Below are positions 59,685 through 64,000 of a DNA stretch of 64,000 nucleotides, piece by piece. The DNA comes from Allolobophora icterica (lineage: Eukaryota; Annelida; Clitellata; Crassiclitellata; Lumbricidae). Location of the stretch: NCBI GenBank assembly GCA_963556255.1, contig OY744609.1:5639753-5703752 (forward strand), read 5' to 3'. A model generated the notes under the pieces. That model was not told the origin of the DNA. It was given only the letters and a program-made list of their open reading frames with translations, and searched no databases. Each line of letters starts with the position of its first letter. The stretch's first letter is position 1. The translations under genes and the position numbers were made by a program.

Positions 59685-61020
59685 TTCGTGTTTAATGACA
59701 AGCTCATTGACACACCGCACTAAGTTACTTTAAACAATATTCAAACATAACGGTGCAATTATCAAGATCCCAATTAACACACTTTTTCTCAGCCTATAAC
59801 GCGCTCGCACATTTTACTGCTGTTCCCTGGGGAGTGGAAGGCTTAGTCGATCTAGAGGGGCTCATGGGTATGAAACCGCAACTTTTCAAGATCTAATGCT
59901 CTTCAGGCCAGAGTGTTACCATCCATCTATCCCACTCAAATAGTCCAGCCAAAGACTCTCCCAGTGAAGGGCAACCGTATTCACTATGGTACTGCATGCT
60001 ACATGAATGCAAAAATAATTCGGTGGGTTTAGTTTTGTAAAGAGGGTAAGACTGCTAATACACGACCCAATAGATGCCCCTCTTGGGAATTAAGAGTGAT
60101 GCCGAGGAAAACAAATAAAGCGAAACCGGGCACAACAACCCAAAGACAACACACTTTTTGGCATACACACATCAGACAGGAAGCGCAAAATTAGAGGGTA
60201 GGGAATAACAAGAGGGAGGAAAATTTAGAGAGACAACGAGCGAGAAAGAGGAACGGTAAAGAGATGCTGGTGGTTAGAACAGAAGCAAAAGAGAGAAGGA
60301 GAGACAGAGGAAGAGGTAGAAACGAGAAGAAACAAGGACGCTCACCAAAAGAGATAATTTTAGATTTACCGACCTTTCGTGACTTACGCACCCAAAACAA
60401 AATAATTAAATAAATTTGTTGTGAAGCTTGTTACGTATCTGTATACATACATGTATGTAAACATCTATGTATGCGTCTGTGCTTCTATGGAGCTCATTTA
60501 TAATAACCTCTCTAAATAGGCGCGATATAAACAACTCACGATGAATATTACTTGCTGTTCATATTGATCCTGCTCGACGGTTTTAGCCCGTCTCTCGAAT
60601 AGTTCTTTCCTTTTCCCTTAGTGGATGACATAATATTTGTTTCATCTTAAGCCGTTTATCGTCACCGATTGTTGGGACACGTTGTATTTTTTGCGGGATT
60701 TAATAACGGTTTTACCCGCTTGAAGTATTTTTATGGTATACATGTGTAATTCATGTTCCTCATGTAAACACCAGAATACACCGCTAGATTTAAATATTCG
60801 TGTTTGTTTAGAAGCTCACTGACAAACCGCAGTAAGTTACATTGAAACAATTGAAAAACGACGGTACAAATGTCAAGATTTTAGTTAACAACACACGTCT
60901 CGGAAGACCAAAATACATAAAATTGCCGGTTAAATCTAGCGGTGTATTCTGGTGTTTACATGAGGAACATGAATTACACATGTATACCAGAAAAAATTAC
61001 TTCAAGCGGGGTAAAACTCC
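59685..61020. repeat. Repeat unit Z-X-Y-Z' with fold-back palindrome
   Basis: Block Z (59685-59790) recurs as Z' (60793-60900). Block X (60035-60400) recurs at 62205-62555. Block Y (60545-60725) recurs at 62015-62190. Between Y and the right arm lies an inverted repeat, 60709-60792 with 60930-61016, with a perfect run of about 60 bases and a 137-base loop that is block Z'. Confidence 0.75.
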
Positions 61021-61430
61021 TAAGCCTAGGATACGTTTTGTGAGTGGCTGATATGTGGTGAGGGCGCCTTTTGTCTTACGCAACCCTAAAACCACAGTAG
61101 CGGAGTTCAGCCTCGAGGCAATAAAAGCCATTGATAAAAAGTAGTTTAGACGAAGTGGTTTTCAAAACGTGTTTAAATAAGTAAATAAAGAACCAATTTA
61201 TTGTCAACTAGTCACATACAGGATGTATAGATACATATGTATAGATAATATTCGATATATAGATAATATTACAAGCAGAGTTCAATGACCCAGTAGGTGC
61301 CCCTACCTATAGCCGGAAAAATCTTCCCTTTATGGCCACCTTTTGCCTCCACTGACGTGAAGTACTAAAAATTCTTGTTTCGAAGTGCAGTTTCGGATGC
61401 AATAAAAGATTTTTGATTTGATTTGATTTG

Positions 61431-61439
<9 letters not shown>
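61021..61439. other. Spacer with a LINE/SINE 3' tail
   Basis: No gene. At 61395-61432 a GCAATAAAAGAT and (TTTGAT)n tail of LINE/SINE type precedes the TG array. Confidence 0.45.
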
Positions 61440-61950
<511 letters not shown>

Positions 61951-61969
61951 ATGTATGTATGATCTGGGC

Positions 61970-62555
61970 TATCGTAAAGCGCATATTTAAGAACCTCTCT
62001 AAAATATTATGCGCGAATATTACTTGCTGGCCATATTGATCTTGACGATTTGGCCACTCCCTCGAATATTCCTTTCCTTCCACTTAGTGGATGACTTATT
62101 TGTTTCGTCTTGAACCGTTTATCGTCACCGATTGTTGACACACGTTGTATTTTTCGTGTGGTTTTACCCAGCTTGAGGTCAATGTTTTCAGTTTTTATAC
62201 AGGGTAAGACTGATAATACACGACTCAATAGAAGATCCCTCTCGGCAATTAAGAGTGGTGCCGAGGACAACAAATAAAACGAAATCGAGCACATTAATCC
62301 CAAAACAACACACACCCTGGCATACACTCATCAGGCAGAAGCGCAAAACTACACTGTAGGAAATAGCAAGAGGGAAGGAAAGTTAGAGAGACAAGGAATG
62401 AGAAAGAGAAATGGTAAAGAGAGAGCGGTGGCTAGAGCAGAAGCAAAGAGAGGAGGAGAGACAGCGGGAGAGGTATACAGGCGAGGAGAACCAGGAACTC
62501 TCACCAAAACACGCAGTTTTAGATTTACTGACCTTTCGTGCCTTACACAACCAAT
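61970..62555. repeat. Second copy of repeat blocks Y and X, in swapped order
   Basis: Y (62015-62190) is followed directly by X (62205-62555), whereas at 60 kb X precedes Y. Both X copies share the run GAGAGACA, purine-rich AGAAAGAG tract and TTTTAGATTTAC.GACCTTTCGTG. No coding signal. Confidence 0.7.
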
Positions 62556-62557
62556 GG

Positions 62558-62569
<12 letters not shown>

Positions 62570-62592
<23 letters not shown>

Positions 62593-63470
62593 TACACATA
62601 TTGCAAAAAAAGGCGATAAGAATGATAAGTAATTCATCATATAGATCCCATACTTTTCCCATATTTAAAGACCTCAATCACCTTAAATTAAAACAAATAC
62701 GGATCTTTCAAATTGGAGTATTATTTTATAGATATAGAAATAACACACTTCCTGTTTCATTTGCTGGGTACTTTGCTCTGGCTTCCACGGTACACGAACA
62801 TAATACTAGATCAGCCTCTTTATATCGCCCAGTTAAAGCACGCACTAGTATTAGACTATTTTCAATAAAATCTATGGGTCCATCCACTTGGAACTCACTG
62901 CCTCACGACATAAGATCAAGTACTAGTATGTATTTGTTTAAAAAGAAATTGCGATGCTTCCTCTCCTCCTCTGACATGAATTGAGTAAGCCTTAGTATAA
63001 AATTATGATTAACTAATATGCATATCCTTGCTATACGGGCGTCACACTGGAGATGTATACAGTAGTTAAGGATAGTTAAGCTAGCTAAGATCCACTTTTT
63101 TGTGTGCGTTATTTCACCTTAATATGTAGTATGAAACGACAATGGCACCACAGTCCTACTACATCATTCTGATTAATGTATATTGTCGTAGTGGCATCCC
63201 TGCATTAGTGGGACCTATATCCCTCAGAGGATGCCATTTGCTGTCAATGACAGTGCTGCGTTTAATTTACAAGGCACAATAAAGTTTTCATTATACTGAA
63301 GTATTAATGGCAAATGTTAATTATTAAAGGATTTAAAAAAAATTCATTCCCTACTTTATAATGTAAGACACATACTATCGAAATCTTAGGTTAAACTGCT
63401 TGTGAAATACTGTCGTTGGTGCCAATAAATGATTTTGATTGATTTGATTGATTGATTGATATATATATAT
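62570..63470 (+). mobile_element. LINE (CR1/Jockey-like) RT C-terminus and 3' UTR
   Basis: From about 62595 to 62984 the frame reads LQKKAIRMISNSSYRSHTFP, FKDLNHLKLKQIRIFQIGVL, ALASTVHEHNTRSASLYRPV, SIRLFSIKSMGPSTWNSLPH and LFKKKLRCFLSSSD, then a stop: a typical RT-LINE thumb/C-terminal segment. A 3' UTR of about 450 bases ends with AATAAATG and a (TTGAT) tail near 63420-63460. 5'-truncated; the TA microsatellite precedes it. Confidence 0.8.
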
Positions 63471-63544
63471 ATACATATATATTTGTATGAATGTATGTGT
63501 GTATATATGTATGAGTCTGGGCTTTTGTAGAGCGCATATTTAAG

Positions 63545-64000
63545 AACATCTCATCACCTTCTCTCCCGCAGCTGTTATTACCAGCTCCGGCAGCTGAAGG
63601 TGATTTCCCGTTCTTTGTCCTCTGGTGCAGCTTCCACACTTGTCCATGCATTTGTTGTTTCTCGACTGGACTACTGCAGTGCCATATATAACGGACTGCC
63701 GGCCTGCCGGATTGAGCCCCTGAATAGAATCCTGCGTTCTGCTGCCCGCCTTATAGGCCGCATCCCCAAGTTTGGCAGAGTGTCTGCGTATATGAGGGAT
63801 GTTCTACACTGGCTCCCCTACCCGCAACGCATCACTTATCGAATCTCTGCCTTGGTTCGGCGATGCTTTGAAGGCTCCATACCTGCGCGAGCTCTGCTGT
63901 CCCACTTCATGTTCGCAACGTCGTTGCTCTCTCCGCTCAGCTGGGCAGGCTGAACTTATTGTTCCCCGTGCGCGGACAGCCATACAACAGCGCCGTGCCT
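63545..64000 (+). mobile_element. L2/CR1-type LINE RT fragment, running off the window
   Basis: The frame reads ISRSLSSGAASTLVHAFVVS, RLDYCSAIYNGLP, LRSAARLIGRIPKF, DVLHWLPYPQRITYR and LVRRCFEGSIPARALL; after about 63890 the match continues in another frame (frameshift) to the window end. It is related to, but distinct from, the copy at 56185. Confidence 0.75.

Overview
This window is eukaryotic, from a marine invertebrate-type genome. It is AT-rich, has intron-containing genes, many microsatellites, tRNA-derived SINEs and CR1/L2-type LINE remnants, and a strong excess of the GGCCTA-type hexamer. I lean towards an invertebrate deuterostome (echinoderm, hemichordate or relative), but the sequence alone does not prove it.

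Host genes. The backbone is a tandem cluster of clan-2 (CYP2-like) cytochrome P450 genes, all on the minus strand. Two are complete, each with five coding exons: gene C (20963-27473, 497 aa) and gene D (45759-51235, 499 aa). Their first four exons have identical lengths (242, 122, 800 and 133 nt), the intron phases match, and both carry the I-helix, ExxR, PERF and heme-Cys motifs. Two relics remain: an isolated first exon A (6625-6866) and an exon 2 B broken by a 13-nt deletion (10313-10421). Each gene is preceded by a similar upstream block, and an extra block with its own 5'-UTR-exon-like sequence (about 30837-31250) lacks a coding exon. A separate two-exon gene fragment on the plus strand (57858-58318) is predicted from matching splice signals and phase; I cannot name it.

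Mobile elements have filled and split the cluster. (1) 11570-20237 holds a Ty3/gypsy-class LTR element with the unusual order gag-protease-integrase-RT-RNaseH and most of the integrase core missing. It is arranged as a head-to-tail partial dimer, LTR-internal-LTR-truncated internal. (2) 31309-42931 is an apparently intact 11.6-kb Ty3/gypsy element. It has 2226-bp LTRs with no difference seen between them, a single 2354-codon gag-pol frame that begins inside the 5' LTR and reads through the primer-binding site, a polypurine tract, and insertion into a TATG microsatellite. (3) 43524-45451 is a piggyBac element with perfect TIRs and TTAA duplications, but a broken transposase.

Smaller elements include a 1042-bp TIR element inside an L2-type LINE (1870-2911), a hAT-like element inserted in a GTAT microsatellite with a second hAT nested in it (53985-54843; 54263-54521), a 129-bp hAT MITE (52284-52412), several L2/CR1 LINE 3' fragments, SINEs, and a set of permuted repeats with an 84-bp fold-back palindrome (59.7-62.6 kb).

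Layout: 1-6.6 kb LINE, SINE and MITE debris; 6.6-10.4 kb P450 relics; 11.6-20.2 kb gypsy dimer; 21.0-27.6 kb P450 gene C; 28-31 kb repeats and orphan promoter block; 31.3-42.9 kb intact gypsy; 43.5-45.5 kb piggyBac; 45.8-53.2 kb P450 gene D; 53.6-64 kb microsatellites, hAT elements, LINEs, SINEs, the unidentified two-exon fragment and the palindrome region.
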